NCBI GenBank assembly: GCA_040830725.1
Contig: JBFOMG010000010.1
Span: 1 to 64,000, forward strand
Direction of reading: 5' to 3'
Length of the DNA: 64,000 nt
DNA from: JAWKWH01 sp040830725
GTDB taxonomy: Bacteria; Pseudomonadota; Alphaproteobacteria; Rhizobiales; Rhizobiaceae
Made by a program: the position numbers and the translations under genes
Part shown: piece after piece, positions 1 to 6,798 of the stretch
How the letters are laid out: every line of letters starts with the position of its first letter
Numbering within the stretch: position 1 is the stretch's first letter
The notes under the pieces: model-generated
What the model was told of the DNA's origin: nothing
The model's input: the letters and a program-made list of their open reading frames with translations, nothing else
The model's database searches: none

Positions 1-141
1 ATCGAGACCGAAGATCAGCTACGGATGGTCGAAGACCGCGGTGTCGATATCGGACAGGGATACCTTTTTGGCAGGGCGGAGCCGAAATCGGTATTCGGCG
101 ATCTGCTTGCCAAATATGAATCGATCCGCGCCGCTTCATAG
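1..141 (+). CDS. C-terminal end of an EAL-domain (c-di-GMP phosphodiesterase-type) protein, truncated by the window edge
   Basis: The first 46 codons are open from base 1 to a TAG at 139-141. The peptide contains GVDIGQGYLFGRA, the last conserved strand and helix of EAL domains, followed by about 20 residues of tail. The start and most of the gene lie outside the window, so it cannot be told whether a GGDEF domain precedes it or whether the catalytic residues are intact. By family the product would hydrolyse cyclic di-GMP, or bind it if degenerate. A complete GGDEF-EAL gene occurs at the other end of the window, but these are separate genes. Confidence 0.8.
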   Translation: METEDQLRMVEDRGVDIGQGYLFGRAEPKSVFGDLLAKYESIRAAS

Positions 142-375
142 ATTTTTCCCTTCGTTGCGCGGCTGGTTTTGCGACAGCGTTTTTACCAAGCGGTAATCCT
201 GCTCAATAATTTCAGTTTCGTGGAACCACAAAATGATCGGTTGTTGTTGCCGACCGTTCACCAATGCAGCGTTGCAACGAACCGGGATCAGTCAAGCGGG
301 ATTGGTTAATTGCAAGACAAAAAGTTTAGGCAGCAGATTGAGTCAACTTTAGCAACTGCTTGATAATATTCCGGA

Positions 376-843
376 ATGGCAAAGGTGGCGGCACTCATTC
401 GTTCAGCATTGAAATCCAGAGAGGGCAATTTCGCTGTCTCTTTCGCCCTTGCTGCGCCCGTTCTTCTGGGGCTCGCCGCCGGTGGTATGGACCTGTTCCT
501 GGTCCACTCGCAAAAATCGGCAATTCAGAACTCGGTCGACGCCGCAGCGCTGGCCGCAGTTCGTGAGGCTTCGCTGAAAGGCTGGGACGAAAAAACCGCC
601 AAGGCGATTTCCGAGCACGTGGTCAAGTCCAACTACCTGACCCATCACGCCTCCAAGAATTACTACGAAGTCGAGACGGAAGTCGACAAGACGAACAAGC
701 AGGTAACGGTGACGATCAAGCAGGATCACTACCCCTATTTTTACTCGTCGTTTTTTTCTTCGCCGCAGATCGTAAAAAGCGCCACCGCCACGGCTGCAGG
801 AAAAACCAACATCTGCGCCATCGGTCTGAATCCGACTGCATGA
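376..843 (+). CDS. TadE/TadG-like pilus assembly protein, N-terminal part ending at an in-frame TGA
   Basis: The 155-residue product has a short basic N-terminus and one hydrophobic segment (about residues 17-40, with FALAAPVLLGL) followed by QNSVDAAALAA. This is the signature of the TadE/TadG pseudopilin-like proteins of Flp/Tad pili, which are anchored in the inner membrane and exposed to the periplasm. It ends at TGA 841-843 directly after ICAIGLNPTA. In related proteins, as I remember them, this sequence runs on into a von Willebrand-like or right-handed repeat region. The same frame stays open after the TGA for 267 codons and encodes that continuation, so this is very probably the front of a broken 422-residue gene. 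A possible promoter (TTGAGT 338-343, GATAAT 362-367) would leave almost no leader. No other tad genes are in the window. Confidence 0.75.
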   Translation: MAKVAALIRSALKSREGNFAVSFALAAPVLLGLAAGGMDLFLVHSQKSAIQNSVDAAALAAVREASLKGWDEKTAKAISEHVVKSNYLTHHASKNYYEVETEVDKTNKQVTVTIKQDHYPYFYSSFFSSPQIVKSATATAAGKTNICAIGLNPTA

Positions 844-1644
844 CAGACTGTCAGCCTGAATGATGACGCTCTGCTTAGCGCACCCAGCTGTGCCGTGTAT
901 TCAAACTCTGACGCAGTAGACGGCATGTCCTCGACAAAGAAAGCATCCATGGTCGCCGACCTGGCATGTACGGCCGGTGGTTTTGGTGGCGCAGCAAAGA
1001 ATTACAACAAGCTGCCAATCACCGATTGCCCACCGATGGAAGATCCGCTGAAACTGCGCACACCGCCATCCTTCAGTTCGACCACGTGCAAGGCTTCGGC
1101 CCTGCAGTTGAAGGACGAAGGGGTCATGCAACGCCTTTCACCCGGCGTTTACTGCGATGGTCTGACCATCAAGTCGGGAGCCCAGGTCACACTTGATCCC
1201 GGCATCTATGTCATCAAGGATGGTCCACTAACATTGTCTGCGAACGCCACGCTTTTTGGCCGCGGTGTCGGATTATACTTCACCGGAACCGGGTCAACAT
1301 TCCTGCTGGAGAGTGGTTCAACCGTCGACCTGGAAGCAGCCAAATCCGGATCGATGGCTGGCCTGATCTTTTTCCAGGATCGATCCTCCGCCAGCGCTGA
1401 TTTCGTGCTGCGCAGCAAAAACGCCTCCGTACTGCTTGGAACCATCTATCTTCCAAACGGCAATTTCATCGTCGATACCAATTCCAAGGTGGCCGATGCC
1501 TCTGCCTACACGGCCATCGTTGCCCGCAGCATCCAGCTGATGCGCAAACCCAATGTCGTGTTGAACACGAACTATGAGTCAACCGACGTGCCGGTTCCTG
1601 CGGGTCTTGGGCCGAGCAGCGGCGAACTGCGTTTGCTGCACTGA
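844..1644 (+). pseudogene. C-terminal remainder of the interrupted TadG-like gene
   Basis: This is the continuation, in the same frame, of the gene that starts at 376. It directly follows the TGA at 841-843 and runs to the TGA ending at 1644. Reading through gives QTVSLNDDALLSAPSCAVYS and later PGVYCDGLTI, DPGIYVIKDGPL and AGLIFFQDR, a pattern typical of the periplasmic region of rhizobial TadG-like proteins. The first usable start codon, GTG 895, encodes the V of the conserved CAVYSNS and has no convincing ribosome binding site. It is therefore unlikely to be an independent gene. No further stop or frameshift is visible, so the lesion is either recent, a sequencing error, or read through at a low level (the context TGAC is a leaky one). 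Confidence 0.7.
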
Positions 1645-1780
1645 CACAGCCGGGATAGCGGCAAGCCGCAACCTGTTTTCCTCCTCAATATTTAACGCGA
1701 GGAACAAGCTTCTCTTGTGGCCGCTTCGACAGTGAAGCTTGCCTTCATGCGCAACGGTTGAATTTCGGACAAATCCATCC

Positions 1781-1811
1781 CTTGAACCGCGATTTTCCAA
1801 TTCCTATCTAT
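1781..1811 (+). promoter_or_regulatory. Candidate RpoH (sigma-32) promoter of the hsp20 gene
   Basis: CTTGAA starts at 1781 and CCTATCTAT lies at 1803-1811, with 18 bases between CTTG and the -10 element. This is close to the alphaproteobacterial heat-shock consensus CTTG-N17-CYTATNT. Transcription would start near 1818, leaving a leader of about 90 bases before the Hsp20 start, which is the length expected for a ROSE thermometer. Confidence 0.55.
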
Positions 1812-1817
1812 TTGTTG

Positions 1818-1909
1818 TGGCCGCCTATGACGGGGCCGCACCGGCAATCGGGGTCCAGTGAGGAGCCGAACGCCGGACTACGCAAACAGACGTTGCTCAA
1901 CAGGAGAAC
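1818..1909 (+). promoter_or_regulatory. ROSE-type RNA thermometer in the hsp20 leader
   Basis: The leader ends in TTGCT (1893-1897), a four-base loop CAAC and the Shine-Dalgarno AGGAG (1902-1906), just before ATG 1910. Pairing UUGCU with AGGAG gives U-G, U-A, G.G, C-G and U-A, which is the diagnostic imperfect helix of ROSE elements with its G.G pair. At normal temperature this would hide the ribosome binding site, and heat would melt it. The upstream part of the leader (about 1830-1880) can form further GC-rich stems. The exact 5' end is inferred from the promoter. Confidence 0.65.
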
Positions 1910-2383
1910 ATGAAAATGCGTCACGTTGATTTTTCCCCATTTTACCGCTCGACCGTCGGCTTTGACCGCCTGTTTTCGATGCTTGACTCGATGGGTCAGC
2001 CCGACAGCGCACAGAGCTATCCCCCTTACAACATTGAAAGAACCGGTGAAGACGCCTATCGAATCACCATGGCCGTTGCCGGCTTCGGTGAAGACGAGCT
2101 TGAGCTCGAGGCCCACCGCAATGTGTTGACGGTCAAGGGCGAGAAAGCCGATCAGAAGGACGGCGAAGGCGCCGAGCTTCTGTATCGCGGTATTGCCGGC
2201 CGTACGTTCGAACGCCGCTTCCAGCTGGCCGATCACGTTGAGGTCAGCGGTGCCGAGCTGAAAAACGGCCTGCTTCACATCGACCTTGTCCGCGAAGTGC
2301 CCGAGGAGCTGAAACCGCGCCGCATCGCGATCAGCGCATCGAAGGCCAAGCGCGGCAAGCAGATCGAGGCGAAAGCCGCCTGA
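1910..2383 (+). CDS. Small heat-shock protein, Hsp20/alpha-crystallin family (IbpA-like)
   Basis: This 157-residue ATP-independent holdase chaperone is cytoplasmic and would bind unfolding proteins during heat stress. Its N-terminus FSPFYRSTVGFDRLFSMLD is typical of rhizobial class A Hsp20 proteins. The alpha-crystallin domain covers about residues 38-125, with YNIERTGEDAYRITMAVAGF at its start and the ELKNGLLHIDL strand (A-x-x-x-N-G-L-L type motif) near its end. The short basic tail ends in EAKAA. ATG 1910 is preferred over ATG 1916 because AGGAG (1902-1906) lies three bases before it, inside a ROSE-like hairpin. An RpoH-type promoter lies upstream and a strong terminator follows, so it is a monocistronic heat-shock unit. 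Confidence 0.95.
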   Translation: MKMRHVDFSPFYRSTVGFDRLFSMLDSMGQPDSAQSYPPYNIERTGEDAYRITMAVAGFGEDELELEAHRNVLTVKGEKADQKDGEGAELLYRGIAGRTFERRFQLADHVEVSGAELKNGLLHIDLVREVPEELKPRRIAISASKAKRGKQIEAKAA

Positions 2384-2411
2384 CCCGATATCTGACCTCC
2401 AAAACATGACG

Positions 2412-2443
2412 ACGGCGCCTCCCCTGGGGCGCCGTTTGTTTTT
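2412..2443 (+). terminator. Rho-independent terminator of hsp20
   Basis: ACGGCGCC (2412-2419) pairs perfectly with GGCGCCGT (2428-2435) around an eight-base loop. A T-rich run (2435-2443) follows. It lies 28 bases after the hsp20 stop codon. Confidence 0.9.
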
Positions 2444-2520
2444 GCCGCTCGATGATTACCCGGGCGCCAACGCCTGCCGGCAGCATTCCTCATCTCGTCG
2501 CACGGTGATACAATCCTCTC

Positions 2521-2859
2521 ATGCGACCGCTCCTGACGTTCCTGACGCCGATAACCTTCGCCATAATGACAGTGTTTGCGTCCGCCGCGCAGCTCACGAT
2601 CGACGGCCAGACCGTCAATGTGCCGGTCTGCGGCGGTGTTGCGGGAATAGAATGCGCTGAAGACCAATGGTGCGAATATCCGGACGGCGCAATTTGCGGG
2701 GCCGGGGATTTCCTCGGCACCTGCAGGCCGAAACCTGATTTCTGTACCAGGGACTACCGTCCGGTATGTGGCTGCGACGGCAATACCTACGGCAATCAAT
2801 GCACCGCAAGCACCCACGGCGTCGATGTGTTGCACGAAGGCGAATGCGGCTCAGACTAG
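2521..2859 (+). CDS. Secreted Kazal-type serine protease inhibitor domain protein
   Basis: A 112-residue protein with a likely signal peptide (residues 1-23, ending VFASAA). Two cysteine-rich parts follow. C37-C68 holds five cysteines around EDQWCEYPDGAICGAG, a segment that commonly precedes bacterial Kazal domains. Residues 75-109 form the Kazal domain proper, with C75, PVCGCDGNTYGNQC and a final C109. Exported Kazal proteins inhibit serine proteases, but whether this one guards against host, predator or own proteases cannot be read from sequence. The ATG at 2521 lacks a strong Shine-Dalgarno sequence. The gene stands alone between a terminator and a convergent gene. Confidence 0.85.
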   Translation: MRPLLTFLTPITFAIMTVFASAAQLTIDGQTVNVPVCGGVAGIECAEDQWCEYPDGAICGAGDFLGTCRPKPDFCTRDYRPVCGCDGNTYGNQCTASTHGVDVLHEGECGSD

Positions 2860-2881
2860 GGTCTGTATGTAGGGCTTCAGG

Positions 2882-3583
2882 CTATCTGTTTGCCGATGCG
2901 ACCGTTGCTTCGATGTGTTCGACAAGCGCGTCGGGCAGTTTGAGCCTGCCGGCGAGCATGTTGAGATAGCCACGCTCAGCCCGGTTGTCGGCGTCAACCG
3001 CCAGTCTGGATGCCGTATAAAGCTCCACGCGCTGCGCATCGGTTTGCGCAGCTGCGGCCAGATCGCCGATATCGATCGGGTTTTGCAGTTCGTTTCTCAA
3101 AAACGAGCCGGTTTCGTCGTCAAGCCCACTCAGCATGATCCGGTCGGCAATTCTGCCACGCTCTTCGGCGTCGACATGCCCGTCGGCGTGAGCGGCCGCG
3201 ACCATGCCGCGTATCAAGGTAAGCGCAAACTCGGATTCGCCCTGCGGCGCATGTGAAGGGTGAAAACTGGTGTCTTCCGGCGGAGGCAGAACTTCGCCGT
3301 CGAGAACCTCGCCGTCACCGGATGGAGAATTACCCTGCTGATAGTTCTGGTAGGCCTTGTAGGCGAGACCTGCCACAGCTGCCAGGCCGCCGATTTTCAG
3401 TGCAGAACCGGTAATCGCCCGGCCCGGCCCCGTGCCAAGCAATGCCAGGGCAATTGCGCCGGTTGCCAACGGATTATCCTTGGCCATCTGACCGGCTTTG
3501 CCGGCGGTTTCACGCACCGTCGACTCAGTGCCGGGAACCCGCGAGCCCAAAAGCTCATCGAGCAGTTTTTTCGCATCAATCAT
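2882..3583 (-). CDS. DUF533 / TerB-like family membrane-associated protein
   Basis: A 233-residue protein starting at MIDAKKLLDELLG. This ATG (3581-3583 on the plus strand) follows a GGGAGAGG ribosome binding site, so the longer open frame upstream is not used. After a short amphipathic start comes a glycine/alanine-rich hydrophobic stretch (about residues 35-75, with LATGAIALALLGTG and GGLAAVAGLAYKAY), which could be one or two membrane helices. A charged linker follows and then an all-helical TerB-like C-terminal domain (AAAHADGHVDAEERGRI, VDADNRAERGYLNMLAGRL). Proteins of this family are common in alphaproteobacteria but their role is unknown. It is convergent with the Kazal gene. Confidence 0.85.
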   Translation of the reverse strand: MIDAKKLLDELLGSRVPGTESTVRETAGKAGQMAKDNPLATGAIALALLGTGPGRAITGSALKIGGLAAVAGLAYKAYQNYQQGNSPSGDGEVLDGEVLPPPEDTSFHPSHAPQGESEFALTLIRGMVAAAHADGHVDAEERGRIADRIMLSGLDDETGSFLRNELQNPIDIGDLAAAAQTDAQRVELYTASRLAVDADNRAERGYLNMLAGRLKLPDALVEHIEATVASANR

Positions 3584-3735
3584 CGTGGCCTCTCCCTTGG
3601 GGAATTCTGTTCTGCAACCTGGTATGAATGGCTCATACACAGGATTTCGTCGTTTCGGACGTAGTTGTGCCAGTACCGAATTACAATGGCAGAAAGATAA
3701 CAAAAGAAGTCTGGCGGAAATTTACTCCGGCTAGT

Positions 3736-4689
3736 CTAACCGGCAGACCGTTTTGGCTGAATACGGCCGATCGGATGGGCCTCGCCCCGCGCCAGCGCCC
3801 GCTCGACCTGGCGTTGCCGCTGCGCATAGCGTTCCCGGTCTGCATCACTGCGCTTGTCATGGCAGCGTGGGCAGGAAACACCCTCGACAAACTCCGGAGA
3901 TTTCCGCTCCTCAGGCGTCAGCGGATGCCGGCAGGCGCGGCACAGGGTCAGATCGCCTTCGACAAGTCCGTGTCCGACAGCGACCCGCTCGTCGAACACG
4001 AAACACTCGCCATGCCAGCGGCTGTCGCCAGCATCCACATCCTCCAGATATTTCAGGATACCACCCTTGAGGTGGAATACATCCTCGATGCCAAGCGATT
4101 TGACATAGGCGGTAGCCTTCTCGCAGCGGATACCTCCGGTGCAGAACATGGCGACCTTGCGGCCTTCGAGCAGTGCCCGGTTCTCCTCGACCCAAGCCGG
4201 AAATTCTTTGAAGGTAGCCGTGTGCGGATCAACGGCGCCCTCAAATGTTCCAATCGCCGTCTCATAGTCATTTCTCGTATCGATGAGCACTGTATCCGGG
4301 TCGGATATGAGATTGTTCCATGCCTGGGCATCGACATAGTTTCCGCGATCCTTCGACGGATCAACAGCCGGCACGCCCATCGTCACGATCTCTTTCTTGA
4401 TCCTGATCTTCAGCCGTCGGAATGGCATCTCTTCTGCGGTTGAATATTTGATCTCGGCGCCGGAAAAACCTTCAAGTCGCTCAAGACAGGCAACGAGTGC
4501 ATCAATTGCCTGCTTTGTGCCGGCAACGGTGCCGTTGATGCCTTCTTCCGCAAGAATGAGCGTTCCTTTGATCCCTTGTTGGCTGCACAGCTCCATCAAC
4601 GCAGCGCGCAACCCGTCAGGATCGCCGACAGGGAAGAAGCGGTATAGCGCGACAACACTGCAAAAAGTTTTGGACGTGGATAATTGCAT
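3736..4689 (-). CDS. trhO: tRNA uridine(34) 5-hydroxylase TrhO (rhodanese-like, YceA family)
   Basis: The 317-residue product matches the TrhO/YceA family, which makes 5-hydroxyuridine at the wobble position 34 of certain tRNAs using oxygen. The N-terminal acylphosphatase-like domain contains GIKGTLILAEEGINGTVAG. The central rhodanese domain has VLIDTRNDYE and the active-site loop FCTGGIRCEKA. The C-terminus has a four-cysteine motif (CRACRHPL and CPRCHDKR) followed by a charged helix, as in longer family members. ATG 4689 (MQLSTSKTF) is preferred. An in-frame GTG at 4719 would add ten residues of poor similarity. The gene is single, with no obvious operon partner. Confidence 0.92.
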   Translation of the reverse strand: MQLSTSKTFCSVVALYRFFPVGDPDGLRAALMELCSQQGIKGTLILAEEGINGTVAGTKQAIDALVACLERLEGFSGAEIKYSTAEEMPFRRLKIRIKKEIVTMGVPAVDPSKDRGNYVDAQAWNNLISDPDTVLIDTRNDYETAIGTFEGAVDPHTATFKEFPAWVEENRALLEGRKVAMFCTGGIRCEKATAYVKSLGIEDVFHLKGGILKYLEDVDAGDSRWHGECFVFDERVAVGHGLVEGDLTLCRACRHPLTPEERKSPEFVEGVSCPRCHDKRSDADRERYAQRQRQVERALARGEAHPIGRIQPKRSAG

Positions 4690-4866
4690 CACGCGAGTGC
4701 CTATCGCCTGACCGGCCACCGATCAATGGGCGGATTTTCTTCTTTGATTTTCAATAGCATACCAAAGCAGGCCGCGGACTTGTAAGACCAGCCACATGCA
4801 TGATTTGTCCACGCCGGCAGATTTGGTGGCAAAATCCTGCATCGTCGAACAGCAGTGGAAGCACAA

Positions 4867-5760
4867 ATGAAATCTCCGGAATCGATCAGGACAATCACGA
4901 AAATCGCCCGGGAATACGCTCTGGAGCCCGCCGCCCTGCTGGCCATTTGCCACGTCGAAAGCGGCGGCAAGGTCTTCGCCCGTGTGGGCGGTAGGCAGGA
5001 ACCGTTGATCCGGTTTGAAGGCCACTATTTCGACCGCCGCCTTTCCGGCAACAAGCGCATGAGGGCCAGGCGCGAGAAGCTTGCTTCACCAAAAGCCGGG
5101 GCCATTGCAAATCCGCGAACCCAGGCTGGCCGCTGGGCATTGCTGCGCCGGGCTGAGGCAATTGACCGGCGTGCTGCGCGTGAATCCGTTTCCTGGGGTC
5201 TCGGGCAGGTCATGGGCGCCCATTGGGCCTGGCTGGGATACGGATCCGTCGATGACCTGGTGGAGGAAGCCCGATGCGGTTTGTCCGGTCAGGTGAGCCT
5301 GATGGTGCGTTACATCCGCAAAGCAGGTCTTGAAAAGGCAATCCGCGTTCAAAACTGGGCCGAATTCGCACGCGGGTACAATGGCCCCGGCTACAGAAAA
5401 TACCGCTATGACACAAAAATTACTGCTGCCTATCAGCGCTACGCCGGGATGCAGTTCGAAACGGGTGACACTTTCTCTGACCACAAGGTTCTGCAACGCG
5501 GAGCGAAGGGGCAAGCCGTTGCCGATTTGCAGCGACAACTTTCGGCGGTCGGCTATGCATTGAAAATCGATGGAGATTTTGGACCCGCGACCGAAACCGC
5601 ATTGAAGAAATTCCAACGCGGCAACAAAATCGAAGCGACCGGCACGGCCGGCCAAACCACGCTTGACGCTTTGGGCCAGGGCTTGCCGTTCTCCCGGGGC
5701 GGACATTCGCTGTGGCAATGGCTGACAAGTGCGTTGGCGGGATTGCTGGGCAAGCGATGA
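4867..5760 (+). CDS. N-acetylmuramidase (phage endolysin type) with C-terminal peptidoglycan-binding domain
   Basis: A 297-residue protein. Residues about 5-190 match the N-acetylmuramidase domain of phage-type lysins, with ICHVESGGKVF and LIRFEGHYFDRRL near the start and SWGLGQVMGAHW in the middle. The glutamate in VESGG is the likely catalytic acid. Residues about 205-262 form a PG_binding_1 repeat (VLQRGAKGQAVADLQRQL, DGDFGPATETALKKFQRGN). The last 25 residues are hydrophobic and might be a membrane anchor or a holin-independent export signal, and no N-terminal signal peptide is visible. ATG 4867 follows GGAAG at a good distance and is chosen over GTG 4855. No phage structural genes surround it, so it is an orphan or domesticated lysin. 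Confidence 0.88.
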   Translation: MKSPESIRTITKIAREYALEPAALLAICHVESGGKVFARVGGRQEPLIRFEGHYFDRRLSGNKRMRARREKLASPKAGAIANPRTQAGRWALLRRAEAIDRRAARESVSWGLGQVMGAHWAWLGYGSVDDLVEEARCGLSGQVSLMVRYIRKAGLEKAIRVQNWAEFARGYNGPGYRKYRYDTKITAAYQRYAGMQFETGDTFSDHKVLQRGAKGQAVADLQRQLSAVGYALKIDGDFGPATETALKKFQRGNKIEATGTAGQTTLDALGQGLPFSRGGHSLWQWLTSALAGLLGKR

Positions 5761-5798
5761 GGCGATTGGTCCAAGTGGACAGCAGCCGCCCAGCCTGT

Positions 5799-6109
5799 TA
5801 GAGCGTTTCCACCGAATATTGGAGCGGTTTGATTGGATGGATTTTTTGTTTATGCAAGGAGAATACCGCAGCGCGATGCCGAAGCATCGGGCGAGGATTT
5901 CGACGCGGCAGAAACGAAAAAGACTCCAAAGCTGTCGTACGCAACTGGTTGACTTTGAACTGGAAACCGCAATCATTTGACCTTGCTTCTCTGCCCGCTG
6001 GTGGCGTTGCGCCCGGTCTCGTGGTGCTCGCACCACGTCGCCGAACGCGCCTAGCCAGCGAACAGATTACCGGCGGTCAAACGATTCAATATTCGGTGGA
6101 AACGCTCTG
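5799..6109. repeat. 311-bp inverted-repeat element, full copy 1 (MITE-like)
   Basis: The two ends are a perfect 22-base inverted repeat (5800-5821 and 6087-6108), beginning AGAGCGTTTCCACCG. The left end is preceded by T, giving TA-GAGCG. At the right the matching TA has become TG. Inside are two smaller hairpins: CGATGC-CGAA-GCATCG (around 5875-5890) and CGTGGTGC-TC-GCACCACG (around 6021-6038). A second full copy of identical length occupies 10001-10311, and a partial copy lies at 55200-55302. The element carries no transposase gene. TA-flanked ends suggest mobilisation by an IS630/Tc1-type transposase, which is an inference. Confidence 0.85.
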
Positions 6110-6145
6110 ACCCGCACCGGTCAAAGTCGAAATACGGAACCAGAC

Positions 6146-6787
6146 ATGGCCCAAAAGAAAGATGCGCTGCTGGCAATACTGGAATCACAACCAGTGATCC
6201 CGGTGCTGAAAATTGACCGGCTTGCAGATGCTGTACCACTGGCAAAAGCGCTCGTCGCGGGTGGACTTCCGGCAATCGAGATCACTCTTCGTACGCCGGA
6301 CGCGCTGGACGCGATCCGGCTGGTCGCCGAGGAGGTGGAAGGCGCCATTGTCGGTGCGGGTACGATCTTGACACAAAGGCAATATGAAAAGGCCGACAGT
6401 GCCGGTTCGAAGTTCATCGTCAGCCCGGGAACGACACAGGAACTGCTCGATGCGGCACGATCGAGCGAAGTTCCGATGCTGCCTGGAGCGGTGACTCCCA
6501 GCGAGATCATGTCGATCTATGAGGAAGGCTACTCGGTTCTGAAATTCTTTCCCGCGGAGCAATCGGGCGGCGTGGCGTTTCTCAGCGCACTTGCTTCACC
6601 CCTTTCCGGCATCCGATTCTGTCCGACGGGAGGAATTACACCCTCCAATGCGGCCGATTATCTCAATCTTCCCAATGTGGTCTGTGTCGGCGGTACATGG
6701 ATCACACCACCGGATCTCGTAAAGGCCGGCGCGTGGGACAAGATCGAAGCGCTCGCCGCCGAAGCAGCAAGCATCAAAACGGGCTGA
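6146..6787 (+). CDS. eda: 2-dehydro-3-deoxyphosphogluconate (KDPG) / 4-hydroxy-2-oxoglutarate aldolase
   Basis: A 213-residue class I aldolase with a TIM-barrel fold that splits KDPG into pyruvate and glyceraldehyde 3-phosphate in the Entner-Doudoroff pathway. E45 lies in IEITLRT (the proton-shuttling glutamate). GAGTIL and VSPGTTQELL follow, and K133 in VLKFFPAEQ is the Schiff-base lysine. FCPTGGITPSNA binds phosphate and VGGTWI is close to the end. The gene is complete and of normal length. Its neighbours are the repeat element upstream and a convergent gene downstream. No edd or zwf is in the window. Confidence 0.95.
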   Translation: MAQKKDALLAILESQPVIPVLKIDRLADAVPLAKALVAGGLPAIEITLRTPDALDAIRLVAEEVEGAIVGAGTILTQRQYEKADSAGSKFIVSPGTTQELLDAARSSEVPMLPGAVTPSEIMSIYEEGYSVLKFFPAEQSGGVAFLSALASPLSGIRFCPTGGITPSNAADYLNLPNVVCVGGTWITPPDLVKAGAWDKIEALAAEAASIKTG

Positions 6788-6798
6788 TTGCCCGGAAT

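Noticed and set aside
841..843. TGA as selenocysteine codon
   Set aside because: No redox motif surrounds it, the family is not selenium-dependent, no obvious stable stem-loop follows directly, and no sel genes are in the window.
895..1644. Independent gene starting at GTG 895
   Set aside because: The GTG codes for the V of a conserved CAVYSNS segment, the frame continues unbroken back to the TGA of the TadG-like gene, and no ribosome binding site is seen.
5829..6110. 93-codon open frames at the same place in both full repeats (5829-6110 and 10031-10312)
   Set aside because: The internal hairpin differs by two bases between copies, so the middle of the proteins is read in different frames, and the partial third copy has a stop in this frame. 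The equal length follows from equal element length. Conservation favours structure, not coding.
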